Source: an uncultured Collinsella sp. (GTDB taxonomy: Bacteria; Actinomycetota; Coriobacteriia; Coriobacteriales; Coriobacteriaceae). Taken from it: a stretch of 20,609 bases of DNA. Below are positions 1 through 7,842 of the stretch, piece by piece. The notes under the pieces are model-generated. The model was given only the letters and a program-made list of their open reading frames with translations, made no database searches and was not told the origin of the DNA. Where the stretch lies: the NCBI GenBank assembly GCA_902496775.1, contig CABVCF010000033.1, forward strand, positions 1-20,609, given 5' to 3'. Position 1 is the first letter of the stretch. Every line of letters starts with the position of its first letter. The position numbers and the translations under genes were made by a program.

Positions 1-4
1 CAGG

Positions 5-2253
5 TTACTTGTCGGTGCCCAGCTTGTGCGGCTTGAGAGCGAGCGCATTGACGAGCGCGTCGGTGGCAGACTTGACGGCTGCCGGCTGCGGATCGTTGAC
101 GTGATCCTCAGGATGCACGGGCAGGTCCTTCTTGACTGCGTCGTGGATCAAGTTGAGGTACTCAGTCACGCCAGTGGTCGATAGGTGCGTGCCATCGCCA
201 TCGAACAGGTCGTTGCGGTTGGTACTGTATCCGTACCAGTCGATAACGCGCACGTTCTTGTAGCGCGTAGCGGCGTTGGCGATGGCCTGGTTAGTAGAGC
301 CAACCCACGGCTGCGGGCTGCGCGTGTTCACAAACACCACAATACGCTTATCTCCTGCATCGGCCATGATGGCGTCGATCTGGTCGTCGGTTACCAAGCC
401 GTTGGTGCCCAGCGCAAAGACCACGATCTTGCCGGCAAGGTTCTGTTGGAGATAGCCCTCAAATGTCGCACGGCCCGCATCAAACTGGCGGCCCTTTTCG
501 GCATCGATATGGCTGTGCGGGAACACGCCGTCAAAGGTGTCCACGGCACGCAGCGACACGGAGTCACCGATCATCAACAGATCGTAGGAGCCATCGGGGA
601 AGCCGTCGTTGTCCTTGTCGGTGTCGTCGGCCGCCTGCTGGTTGGTGGGTGCGGCGTTCTTGGCTTCCTTGTTCAGAACTTCGGCGCCCTCGCCGCTCAG
701 CGCAGACGTCTCGGGCACAAAGATCAGGCCGCCCAGTGCAACGACCAACACGACAGCGCGGGCTGCGCAGGCAGGGACGTGCGCGCGCACCCAGTTGGCG
801 GGCGTGGCGGTGCCGTCGCGGAACTCGGATAAGGTGCGCTCAAAGGCGCCCTTTCTAAACGGCGTCTCGATAAAGCGATATGAGCATTCGGCCACGGCGA
901 CCACCACAAGTACCTGCAAGATATACTGCCACCAGGGCGTGTCGTTGATGTTGGCGACCGGGTTCATGAGGAGCAGCAGCGGATAGTGCCACAGGTAGAT
1001 GCTGTAGGAGCGTTTGCCAATCCATACGAGCGGCTCGGCGGCCAAAGCTCGTGCGACCATGCCCTGGGGCTGCACGCAGGCGGCAATGACCATGAGCGTG
1101 AGGATCGAGCACAGCAGCGTGCCTCCGCGATACTGGAAGGCTGTGTAGCCGTTGGTGAGCGCGACCATGGCGGCAAGGCCAACCAGACCCACGAGGCCCA
1201 ACACATCGATGGATGCGGGCGAGGACCAAAAGCGCACGAGGGCGCTCGGCTGTGCCGGGCCGGTCTCGGCTGATTCGTCGGCCTTCTCGCCAGGCTTGCC
1301 CTCGGCGTTCTTGCCGTGCTTGGTGGCGCCGGCCAGGCGATTGAGCCCCAAACGACGAGCGAGACGCACCGGCGCCAGGTCGCGATCGGGGATAAAGGCC
1401 ATCCAGGCACCCAGCAGCAGCGAGAACACGCGGGTGTCGGTGCCGTAGTACACGCGGCTGGGGTCGGCGGCAGGGTTGTAAAGCACCATCATGGCGAGGG
1501 CGGATACCGCGGCAAGGCCCAGAACCACGCGGCGCGTGTTGGGTTTGCTCACATGCATGGATACCATGGCAAACAGCAGTGGCGGCCAAATCAGGTAGAA
1601 CTGTTCCTCGATGGCAAGCGACCAAAAGTGCGTGAGCGGCGAGGGGTCGCCCAGAGCATTGAAGTACGAGACGTTTTGGGCAATCTGCCACCAGTTGTTG
1701 AAGAACAGCAGCGACGGCAGGATGTCGGGGCGCATCTTGGTGAGCATCACGTGGTTGAAGGCGGTGCACAGCGCACAGGTCACCACCACGACGGTCACCA
1801 CGGCGGGAACCAGGCGACGGATGCGGCGGATCCAGAAGCTCTTGAGGTCGATGCGGCCGGTCTTAGCGACTTCGTTGAGCAGCAAGCGCGTGATCAGATA
1901 GCCCGAAAGCACAAAGAAGATCGTGACGCCGAGCAGGCCGCCCTGAGCCCACGTGAGGTTGAGGTGATAGAGCACCACCGCGACGACGGCGAGCGTACGC
2001 AGGCCGTCGAGCGCAGGAAGGCGAGCGTACGCAGGCCGTCGAGTGCAGGGATGTAGCGGGACTTGGGGCGAGCAGGCGTCTGCTCCGCGGCGGGAGTGTT
2101 GGCGCGGCCCGCGTTGTTGGCAGAAGCGCGATGGGGGCTCGCGGTGCGTCGCGGTTCGTTAGCACGGCGTTCGCCCTTCACGCGTTCGTGCGGCGCTGGC
2201 TCGTTGCCCGTGCGGCGTCGACCGCGCGAGCCCGATTGCGAGAGTTGTTCCAT
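5..2253 (-). pseudogene. OafA/YrhL-type membrane acyltransferase with C-terminal SGNH domain, frameshifted by a tandem duplication
   Basis: Acyltransferase-3 family protein expected to move acyl groups, often acetyl, onto cell-surface glycans from within the membrane. The intact frame runs from 1978 to a TAA at 5-7. It shows many membrane segments, the family motif EEQFYLIWP, and a C-terminal extracytoplasmic SGNH esterase-like domain with GDS, GTNG and DGTH blocks, so its catalytic residues are present. The real N-terminus lies in another frame starting at ATG 2253: about 64 Arg-rich, probably disordered residues, then RYIPALDGLRTLA. A 32-bp tandem duplication at 1988-2049 separates the two parts. 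Removing one unit joins them into RYIPALDGLRTLAVVAVVL, the usual start of the family. Translation could instead begin at 1978 (MVLYHLNL), but that would lose most of the first membrane helix. Either a recent inactivation, a phase-variable state or an assembly error. The family is sure; the exact substrate is unknown. Confidence 0.85.
1988..2049. repeat. 32-bp tandem duplication inside the acyltransferase gene
   Basis: A 30-bp unit at 1988-2017 recurs at 2020-2049 after a 2-bp spacer (AA), giving a period of 32 bp. The copies differ at one base, C2012 against T2044. Because 32 is not a multiple of 3, the second copy shifts the reading frame of the acyltransferase gene. Confidence 0.95.
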
Positions 2254-2347
2254 AAAACATCATCCAATGACGAGAATAATCAGCACGCCTTCATTGTAGC
2301 TGCCTGCTCCTGTGAATGCTTGCTGCTGGCGCAAGCTCAAGCGCGCG

Positions 2348-2376
2348 TTCACATCAAAGTGAACTAAAGTTATAGA
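2348..2376 (+). promoter_or_regulatory. Promoter and dyad operator of the ribokinase operon
   Basis: TTCACA at 2348-2353 (five of six matches to the -35 consensus) and TATAGA at 2371-2376 (-10) are separated by exactly 17 bp. The inverted repeat TTCACATCAAAGTGAA (2348-2363) overlaps the -35 box, where a LacI/DeoR-like repressor of nucleoside or ribose genes could bind. The regulator is not in this window. Transcription would start near 2383, leaving a leader of about 57 nt. That leader contains the small hairpin GCGGG/CCCGC (2407-2423) just before the ribosome binding site. Confidence 0.55.
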
Positions 2377-2439
2377 GGTGCGAGAGCACACGATTGACGG
2401 CCGACAGCGGGTGCAAAGCCCGCGGACGAGGAGGTTTCC

Positions 2440-3402
2440 ATGGCAGATCGCGGCATCGTTGCGGTGTTCGGCAGCATGAACATGGACCTTTCGGTGGCGT
2501 GCGAGCGCATACCGCGTGCGGGCGAGACCGTCGGCGGCAGCGGGTTTATCACCAACGCCGGAGGCAAGGGCGCCAATCAGGCCGTAGCTGCCGCGCGTAT
2601 GGGCGCGTGCACGCACATGATCGGCGCGGTCGGTCGCGATGCGTTCGGCGCGTCGCTCGTGGCGGGGCTCCAAGACGCCGGCGTGGACTGTGACTTTGTA
2701 GTGCATCGCGATGACGTGGAGACGGGAACGGCGACCATCATTCGCTGCGAGGGCGACAACCGCATCATACTGTCACCGGGCGCCAACCATGCGCTTGCGG
2801 GCGCGGACGTTGCCTGCGCGCTGAGGCGTCTGGTGGCCCATGAGCTCGACGGCGGCGCCAGCGAGATTGCCCCGGCTGCCGGAAGCGTCTTTATCGCCCA
2901 GGGCGAATGCGACCTTGCGGCGACGGCCGAGGCGCTTGTTTGCGCTCACGAGCTGGGGTTCTATACAGTCTTTAATCCAGCGCCCGCCTGCGAGCTGCCT
3001 GCGGAGGTCTGGCCTGCGGTCGACCTGGTCTGTCCCAACGAGACCGAGTGCCAGGTGCTGACGGGCATTCTGCCCACGGATGACGCGAGTTGCGTCACCG
3101 CGCTCAATGCGCTGCTCGACAAGGGTGCCGGGGCTGCGGCCATCACGTTGGGCGGTGCCGGCTCGGTTTCGCTCGGCGATGGCGGTGAGCTGCTGCGCAT
3201 GCCGGCACTTTCGAGTACGGTAGTCGATACCACGGCCGCCGGCGATACGTTTATCGGCGCGTTGGCGGCGGCTCGCCTAGAGGGCTTGCCGCTCTTTGAG
3301 TGCATGGCCGCGGGTGCTCGCGCCTCGGCAGTGACGGTGTCGCGCCTGGGCGCTCAGCAATCGATTCCCATGCGCACCGAAGTTGAACATTGGTTTGGTT
3401 AA
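2440..3402 (+). CDS. rbsK: Ribokinase (PfkB family sugar kinase)
   Basis: Cytoplasmic kinase that phosphorylates ribose with ATP to ribose-5-phosphate, feeding it to the pentose phosphate pathway and PRPP. The 320-residue protein has the N-terminal GSMNMDL strand, the substrate-binding block NAGGKGANQAVAAARMG, and the C-terminal signature DTTAAGDTF with the catalytic base Asp269, all typical of ribokinase and of usual length. The ATG at 2440 follows GAGGAGG (2428-2434) by 5 nt, which fixes the start. The next gene, a nucleoside hydrolase, starts 30 nt after its stop, so the two form an operon: the hydrolase supplies ribose and this enzyme traps it. PfkB enzymes can act on other sugars or nucleosides. 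The neighbour favours ribose, but an adenosine- or inosine-kinase-like role cannot be excluded. Confidence 0.88.
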   Translation: MADRGIVAVFGSMNMDLSVACERIPRAGETVGGSGFITNAGGKGANQAVAAARMGACTHMIGAVGRDAFGASLVAGLQDAGVDCDFVVHRDDVETGTATIIRCEGDNRIILSPGANHALAGADVACALRRLVAHELDGGASEIAPAAGSVFIAQGECDLAATAEALVCAHELGFYTVFNPAPACELPAEVWPAVDLVCPNETECQVLTGILPTDDASCVTALNALLDKGAGAAAITLGGAGSVSLGDGGELLRMPALSSTVVDTTAAGDTFIGALAAARLEGLPLFECMAAGARASAVTVSRLGAQQSIPMRTEVEHWFG

Positions 3403-3432
3403 ACGATAAAGACGGAGAAGCGGAGTAGAACA

Positions 3433-4407
3433 ATGGCAATCAAGAAGCTGATCCTTGATCTGGATATGGGTGTGGACGATGCGATGGCGCTGGCCTATGC
3501 CATCGCGAGCCCCGAGGTGGAGCTCGTGGGCATCACCACGTGCTTTGGTAACGTGCGCGTCGAGCAATCGGCGCACAATTGCCTGGCGGTGCTCGATCTG
3601 CTGGGTCGTCCCGAGGTGCCGGTGTACCTGGGCGCCGACCGTCCTCTGCAGGCGACTGAGCCCTATACGCCGCCGGCGTCCACCGCGCTCATTCACGGCA
3701 AGAACGGCATCGGCGGCGCAAGCGTGCCCGCGTCGCCCTACGAGCCGGTGGGGGCGACCTCGGCCGACGGCAACGCTGCGGTCGATTATCTGATCGATGC
3801 CGCGCGCACCTATGGTCCCGATCTGGTCTACGTAGCGACTGGCCCGCTCTCCAACCTGGCGCTCGCCCTGGAGCGCGATGCGGCGGCGATGATGTCCATC
3901 GGCCGCGTGGTCGTGATGGGCGGCGCCCTTACCGTGCCCGGCAACGTGAGCGCGGGCGCCGAGGCCAATATGGCGAGCGACCCCGAGGCAGCCGACGCGG
4001 TGCTGCGCTCGGGCCGTAAGCTCACCATGGTGGGTCTGGACGTGACGCATCGCGTGGTGCTCACACGCCGCGACATTGCCGGCTGGACGGGCTCGGGCAC
4101 CATGGCGGGCTGCGCATTTGCGAGCATGGTGGAGCACTACATTGGCTCGTACGAGATGAACGCCCCCTACCTGGGTGGTTGTGCGCTGCACGATCCGCTG
4201 GCCGTTGCCGTGGCGATCGACCCCACGCTCGTGGGTGCGCTCGGCTGCAATCTGCGTGTTGATCTGCTTGGCGAGTACCGCGGTCGCACCATCTGCGATG
4301 AGCGCCGCCTGTCCGATCCGGACAAGAGCGCGCTTGTGGCACTGACCGTGGATGCCCCGCGCTTCCTGTCCGAGTTCAAGACGCGTATGGCCCGCGTCCT
4401 TGGCTAA
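3433..4407 (+). CDS. Inosine-uridine preferring nucleoside hydrolase
   Basis: Calcium-dependent N-ribosidase that splits ribonucleosides into free base and ribose. The 324-residue protein begins with the family metal-binding loop in the form DLDMGVDDA (Asp9, Asp11, Asp15, Asp16; the common form is DTDPGVDD, so Met replaces Pro). It continues with the middle blocks ATGPLSNLALAL and VVMGGA and the late metal ligand in HDPLAV. The start is supported by GGAG at 3422-3425, 7 nt before the ATG. It sits 30 nt behind ribokinase in one operon, so ribose released here is phosphorylated directly. Substrate preference among RihA, RihB and RihC types cannot be read from the sequence, so no symbol is given. 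No canonical terminator follows; a long palindrome overlapping the luxS promoter lies immediately downstream. Confidence 0.9.
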   Translation: MAIKKLILDLDMGVDDAMALAYAIASPEVELVGITTCFGNVRVEQSAHNCLAVLDLLGRPEVPVYLGADRPLQATEPYTPPASTALIHGKNGIGGASVPASPYEPVGATSADGNAAVDYLIDAARTYGPDLVYVATGPLSNLALALERDAAAMMSIGRVVVMGGALTVPGNVSAGAEANMASDPEAADAVLRSGRKLTMVGLDVTHRVVLTRRDIAGWTGSGTMAGCAFASMVEHYIGSYEMNAPYLGGCALHDPLAVAVAIDPTLVGALGCNLRVDLLGEYRGRTICDERRLSDPDKSALVALTVDAPRFLSEFKTRMARVLG

Positions 4408-4415
4408 GTTGTCTT

Positions 4416-4487
4416 TTTGGGACGGGGCTTTTTTGACTGGTATGATTGGTGCGACCATTCGAACCAGCTAAAAGAGCCCGTCCCAAA
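4416..4487. repeat. Long imperfect palindrome between the nucleoside hydrolase gene and luxS
   Basis: The left arm (4416-4440, starting TTTGGGACGGGGCTTTTTT) and right arm (4464-4487, ending GAGCCCGTCCCAAA) are near-perfect reverse complements over about 24 bp. A 23-nt centre carries a further small TGGT/ACCA pairing. The T-run lies inside the left arm and no T-run follows the right arm, so it does not read as a canonical intrinsic terminator on either strand. It may act as a terminator of unusual form, an operator, or a structured leader in read-through RNA. Confidence 0.75.
4417..4446 (+). promoter_or_regulatory. Probable luxS promoter with extended -10
   Basis: TATGAT at 4441-4446 is a five-of-six -10 box directly preceded by TGG, an extended -10 (TGn). 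TTGGGA at 4417-4422 gives a weak -35 with an 18-bp spacer. Transcription would begin near 4453, leaving about 57 nt before luxS. The left arm of the 4416-4487 palindrome covers the -35 region and reaches the -10. Confidence 0.45.
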
Positions 4488-4509
4488 TTGACTACCGAGA
4501 GGATCTGCC

Positions 4510-4998
4510 ATGGAGCGCATCGCGAGTTTTTCCGTTGACCATCTGCTGCTTGAGCCCGGCGTGTATGTGAGCCGCATCGACCGCGATCCGGCGACCGGTG
4601 CTGCCGTCACCACGTTTGACCTGCGCCTGACCACGCCCAACAAGGAGCCGGTCATGAACACCGCCGAGTGCCACACCATTGAGCACCTGGGCGCGACGTT
4701 CCTTCGCAATCATGCCGAGTGGTCGAGCCGCATTGTCTACTTTGGCCCCATGGGCTGCCGCACGGGCTTTTACCTCGTCGTATTTGGCGAGGTGACGAGC
4801 GAGGAGATCCTGCCGCTCGTGCGTGAGCTGTTCGAGTTTGTCGCCGACTTTGAGGGCGATGTCCCCGGTGCCGCTCCCGAGGAGTGCGGCAACTACCTGG
4901 ACCAGAACCTTCCCATGGCTAACTGGCTCGCGCGCCGTTACCTCGACCGCGACCTGGCCGATATCGACGAGAAGCACCTGCGCTATCAGCAGGCGTAA
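4510..4998 (+). CDS. luxS: S-ribosylhomocysteine lyase LuxS (AI-2 synthase)
   Basis: Metalloenzyme of the activated methyl cycle. It splits S-ribosylhomocysteine into homocysteine and 4,5-dihydroxy-2,3-pentanedione, the precursor of the AI-2 signal. The 162-residue length is normal. The metal-site motif HTIEH gives His55, Glu58 and His59, the third metal ligand is Cys126 in EECG, and the catalytic cysteine is Cys83 in GPMGCRTG; all expected residues are present. The start is supported by AGAGGA at 4498-4503, 6 nt before the ATG. It appears monocistronic, with its own extended -10 promoter and a strong terminator at 5028-5058. The partner nucleosidase Pfs is not in the window. A link to the upstream ribose-yielding genes is possible but not shown. 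Confidence 0.97.
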   Translation: MERIASFSVDHLLLEPGVYVSRIDRDPATGAAVTTFDLRLTTPNKEPVMNTAECHTIEHLGATFLRNHAEWSSRIVYFGPMGCRTGFYLVVFGEVTSEEILPLVRELFEFVADFEGDVPGAAPEECGNYLDQNLPMANWLARRYLDRDLADIDEKHLRYQQA

Positions 4999-5027
4999 GG
5001 GCTTTATCGCCCAAAACGCGCGCATTG

Positions 5028-5058
5028 GGCGCCTTCGCTTATGCGGGGGCGCCTTTTT
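5028..5058 (+). terminator. Intrinsic terminator of luxS
   Basis: An 11-bp stem, GGCGCCTTCGC (5028-5038) with GCGGGGGCGCC (5043-5053), includes two G-U pairs, closes a TTAT loop and is followed by five T (5054-5058). It is the clearest intrinsic terminator in the window. Confidence 0.88.
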
Positions 5059-5079
5059 GTTGAGTGGTCGGGACGAGCG

Positions 5080-5142
5080 TTCAAAATCGCTCATGTTTGT
5101 TCTAGAATGTTCATACTGTCACACAAACGAACAGGAGCGAAC
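5080..5142 (+). promoter_or_regulatory. Promoter and symmetric phased operator of the DUF4867-like gene
   Basis: TTCAAA (5080-5085), a 17-bp spacer and TAGAAT (5103-5108) form a fair promoter. Four half-sites lie in perfect dyad symmetry: GTTC at 5099 and 5109, GAAC at 5129 and 5139, that is GTTC-N6-GTTC-N16-GAAC-N6-GAAC centred at 5120.5. A fifth GTTC lies at 5079. Successive spacings are 20, 10, 20 and 10 bp, so all half-sites face the same side of the helix. The left arm brackets the -10 box and the right arm brackets the ribosome binding site, so a bound protein would block the gene. The orientation is opposite to a LexA box. Confidence 0.5.
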
Positions 5143-5787
5143 ATGCATATCTACTCTGTCAACGATCCCGAGTTCAAGTCCTATGGCAACGTTTGGGATA
5201 ACGTTCCGTCCGAGCTTACGTCGCCCGTGCTCGAGGCGCTCTCTGCCACGCCCATTCCCGAGGGCAGCAAGTACGTGGCAAGTGCGCCGGAGCTCGAGGG
5301 CGTCAAGGATGCCGACAAGCTTGGCTTTCTCATGTTTGGTGGCCGTCCCTTCCAGCTCGGCTGGTGCAACGGCCACAATACACGACTCAACTGCCTGGAG
5401 TATCACCGCGCGAGCGAATTCAACCTGGGCGCTCGCGACTTTATCCTGCTCGTGGCGCATCGCTGGGAGATCGAGGACGGCAAGCTCGACACCGCGTGCG
5501 TCAAGGCGTTTCGCGTGCCGGCGGGTACGGTCGTCGAAGTCTTCAACACCACGCTCCACTACACGCCGTGCATGGTCGACGACGGTGGCTTCCAGGTGAT
5601 GGTGGCGCTGCCCGCCGGCACCAACGGCCCGCGCCCCGAGGTCGCGGCCGACATGCCTGCGGCCGGCGACAGCTACTGCTACTGGAAGGCCGACAAGTGG
5701 GTCCTCTGCCATGCTGACAGCCCCAAGGCAGCCGAAGGCGGCTACGTAGGCCTCATCGGCAAAAATCTCGACATCACCGTGGACTAG
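5143..5787 (+). CDS. DUF4867-like protein of unknown function
   Basis: A 214-residue soluble protein with no signal peptide or membrane segment. It resembles DUF4867 proteins, recognised from its opening MHIYSVNDPEFKSYGNV and the block HYTPCMVDDGGFQVMVALP; the family has a cupin-like, ureidoglycolate-hydrolase-like flavour. The middle holds a run typical of a beta-barrel (FILLVAHRWEIEDG, then VPAGTVVEVF). No catalytic function is established for the family; its members often lie near sugar-use genes, which hints at sugar handling. The reading frame is open from 5041, but the ATG at 5143 follows AGGAG (5133-5137) and the promoter lies at 5080-5108, so 5143 is the start. The gene stands alone between the luxS terminator and a palindrome at 5793-5843. 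It is likely repressed through the symmetric half-sites just upstream. Confidence 0.75.
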   Translation: MHIYSVNDPEFKSYGNVWDNVPSELTSPVLEALSATPIPEGSKYVASAPELEGVKDADKLGFLMFGGRPFQLGWCNGHNTRLNCLEYHRASEFNLGARDFILLVAHRWEIEDGKLDTACVKAFRVPAGTVVEVFNTTLHYTPCMVDDGGFQVMVALPAGTNGPRPEVAADMPAAGDSYCYWKADKWVLCHADSPKAAEGGYVGLIGKNLDITVD

Positions 5788-5792
5788 CGCAT

Positions 5793-5843
5793 CGCCCCAA
5801 ACCACCACAAAGGTGCCTGTCCCCTTTGCGGTGGTTTGGGGCG
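5793..5843. repeat. REP-like palindrome with GGTGCCTGTCCCC core
   Basis: A perfect 14-bp outer stem, CGCCCCAAACCACC (5793-5806) with its complement at 5830-5843, encloses one A/C mismatch and a 6-bp inner stem CAAAGG/CCTTTG. The loop is 5814-5822. The form and the GGGGACAGGCACC core (reverse strand) are typical of repetitive extragenic palindromes. It may also end transcription of the gene before it, although no T-run follows. The rest of the gap, 5844-6040, holds only a possible -10 box TACACT (5942-5947). Confidence 0.7.
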
Positions 5844-6040
5844 GGCGGATATCGGGAAGTGCCAGACGGGGGAGGCTGCCGGGCGCCTTGCCGTCTGCGG
5901 ATTTTGGGACATGCGGCCCGCTTTTTCGACCCATCTGTCGGTACACTAAAAGCACTATGGGTACCTGCGAGCGACATATCGGCCACGCGGCCGCCCGATC
6001 CGCACCCGTGGCGGATCCCAGGGGTGGCAGGCTCTTCGCC

Positions 6041-7840
6041 ATGCCGCGATTCCTTGTTGGCATAACACATCGGATGTACCGCCACCGCGTCTTTGCTATC
6101 GCCGGTGTCATCACTGCGCTGTTCCTCATGCTTTTGGCAGTCTTGCCGGCACTGTTCGCCTTCGACCCCAAACTTTCTAACGCCGCGCCCGCCTATAGCG
6201 AGGTGTCCGAAGAGGTCGTGGATGCGCTCGTCCATTCGAGCTCTCTCCCGCTGCTTGTCGCCGCAATTGTATTTTCAATTTGGGGCGTATCGGTCTATCT
6301 GCGCTGTTTGGACTATGTGCTGCGCCGCCGCCTTGTTGCCATCGCCACCATCTGCGCCCTGTGGATGATCGAAGTCATTCTCAAGTACAAGTCGTTCACG
6401 CCGTTCTATGCCACCGTGCTGTGGTACCTGTACTACGTGCCCATGACGCTCATTCCGCTGCTCTACCAGTTGTGTGGTCTGCGCCTTGCGGGTCTGGAGC
6501 AACACCGCCTGGGTCGCCGCTACTGCGCTGCGCTGTGGATTGTGGCCATCCTGCTTATCGGATTTGTGCTCACCAACGATTTTCACCAGCAGGTCTTCCA
6601 CTTTGACCGTACAAGCGACACCTGGAGCAACGATTACACGTACGGCTGGGGTTATTTCGCCGTCCTCGTGTGGACGGCCTTTAACTTTGTGGCCTTTTTT
6701 ATCCTGGTGGGCCGGTCCTCGTCCTTTCGCATCCAACGTTTTTCGGGCACGGCGGCGCTCGTGCTGCTGGGCGGCGCGTTCTTTGCCATCTCATATGCGT
6801 TGCGCGTGCCCTGGGCATGGAGGCTCAACTTCTCGCTCGTCTATTGCGTCTTGTGCGTGGTGGCGATGGAAATCTGTCTCGATTGCGGTGTCGTTCCGTC
6901 ATATCACGACATCGCCGGCATTTTCGACACCTTGCCGCTTGACCTCAAAGTTCTAACGCGCGACCTGCAGGAAGTCTATGCCACGCCAGTGTCAAAGCCA
7001 ATGCCGGTAGGCGTGCGCGAGGAGTTGCGGACCCAGGCGCACAGCCGCGCCCATGCCTTTGCCGTGGCGTCCGATCCCGATGTGATGCACCGTGCCTTTC
7101 CACTGCTGGGCGGATCGGCCCTGCTTGCCCAAGACGTGTCGGATCTCAACGAGCTTAACCGTGAACTGGCACATCGTCGTATGGAGCTGCAGCGTCAAAA
7201 TGAGCTGCTCGCCGCCGACTACGACCTTAAGACGCACCTGGCAGACCAAGAGGCCGAGACCTTGCTGGTCCAAGACGTGGACCAGGCGCTTGCCCGCGCG
7301 CTCGAAGGGATGTACGACCTGCTGAGCTCGCTGCCGCCGTTGACCGATGAATCGTCTTCGCACGAGCGTTACCGCATGCTGCAGCGCGCCAAGATGCTCG
7401 TCGCCTATTGCAAGCGCAAGGGGTCGCTCACGTTGGCACAGCACGGGGAGAGCGGTTTTGATCGCGACCGCATTCAGCTCATTGCCAACGAGCTCGCAAG
7501 CGACCTGCGCACCATCGATATCGATTGCGCCTCGATTATCGCCATACGGCGCCCGCTGCACGCCAGTACGGTAAGCGCCCTGTACGACTGCGTGTATGAC
7601 TTTGCGTTTTTTGCCTACACCACCGACCATCCGGCGCTTATGTATCACTTGGGCGACCATGACCGGTGCAGTGTCGAGCTGCGCGCCACGCTTTTTTCCA
7701 ACGATGATGCAGATCTTTCGCAGACGCCCGCCGCGCAAGAGCTCGAAAGCGCTCTGCAAGGGCGCAACGTGGCATACCGCCTTGAGGGCGAGCCCGGCCA
7801 GCTGCGCATGATCGTCTTGATGCCGCGGGCGGGTGAGTGA
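6041..7840 (+). CDS. Membrane sensor protein with degenerate kinase-like C-terminus
   Basis: A 599-residue membrane protein, first gene of a signalling operon. Residues about 10-300 hold around eight hydrophobic segments, resembling the N-terminal 7TM sensor modules of histidine kinases. A coiled coil follows (NELNRELAHRRMELQRQNEL), then a region that follows the layout of a kinase core. No His-box is seen where one is expected (LARALEGMYDLLSSLPPL), the N-box and glycine-rich ATP lid are missing, and only the final strand pattern (RNVAYRLEGEPGQLRMIVLMP) recalls the HATPase fold. It is therefore probably a pseudokinase that senses a signal and acts on the kinase encoded next. The start is uncertain: ATG 5957 and ATG 6074 are also in frame. 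I prefer 6041 because 5957-6040 contains CGA and AGG codons rare elsewhere here, and a TACACT box at 5942 would make that stretch leader. Confidence 0.7.
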   Translation: MPRFLVGITHRMYRHRVFAIAGVITALFLMLLAVLPALFAFDPKLSNAAPAYSEVSEEVVDALVHSSSLPLLVAAIVFSIWGVSVYLRCLDYVLRRRLVAIATICALWMIEVILKYKSFTPFYATVLWYLYYVPMTLIPLLYQLCGLRLAGLEQHRLGRRYCAALWIVAILLIGFVLTNDFHQQVFHFDRTSDTWSNDYTYGWGYFAVLVWTAFNFVAFFILVGRSSSFRIQRFSGTAALVLLGGAFFAISYALRVPWAWRLNFSLVYCVLCVVAMEICLDCGVVPSYHDIAGIFDTLPLDLKVLTRDLQEVYATPVSKPMPVGVREELRTQAHSRAHAFAVASDPDVMHRAFPLLGGSALLAQDVSDLNELNRELAHRRMELQRQNELLAADYDLKTHLADQEAETLLVQDVDQALARALEGMYDLLSSLPPLTDESSSHERYRMLQRAKMLVAYCKRKGSLTLAQHGESGFDRDRIQLIANELASDLRTIDIDCASIIAIRRPLHASTVSALYDCVYDFAFFAYTTDHPALMYHLGDHDRCSVELRATLFSNDDADLSQTPAAQELESALQGRNVAYRLEGEPGQLRMIVLMPRAGE

Positions 7841-7842
7841 CG

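Noticed and set aside
3277..4458. A 393-codon minus-strand open frame
   Set aside because: It is antisense to the nucleoside hydrolase gene, His/Arg-rich, with no recognisable domain.
5099..5142. LexA-type SOS box
   Set aside because: Gram-positive LexA sites are GAAC-N4-GTTC; here the half-sites point the other way and spacing differs.
5119..6171. A 350-codon minus-strand open frame
   Set aside because: It covers the DUF4867-like gene in antisense and crosses the palindrome at 5793; no motif supports it.
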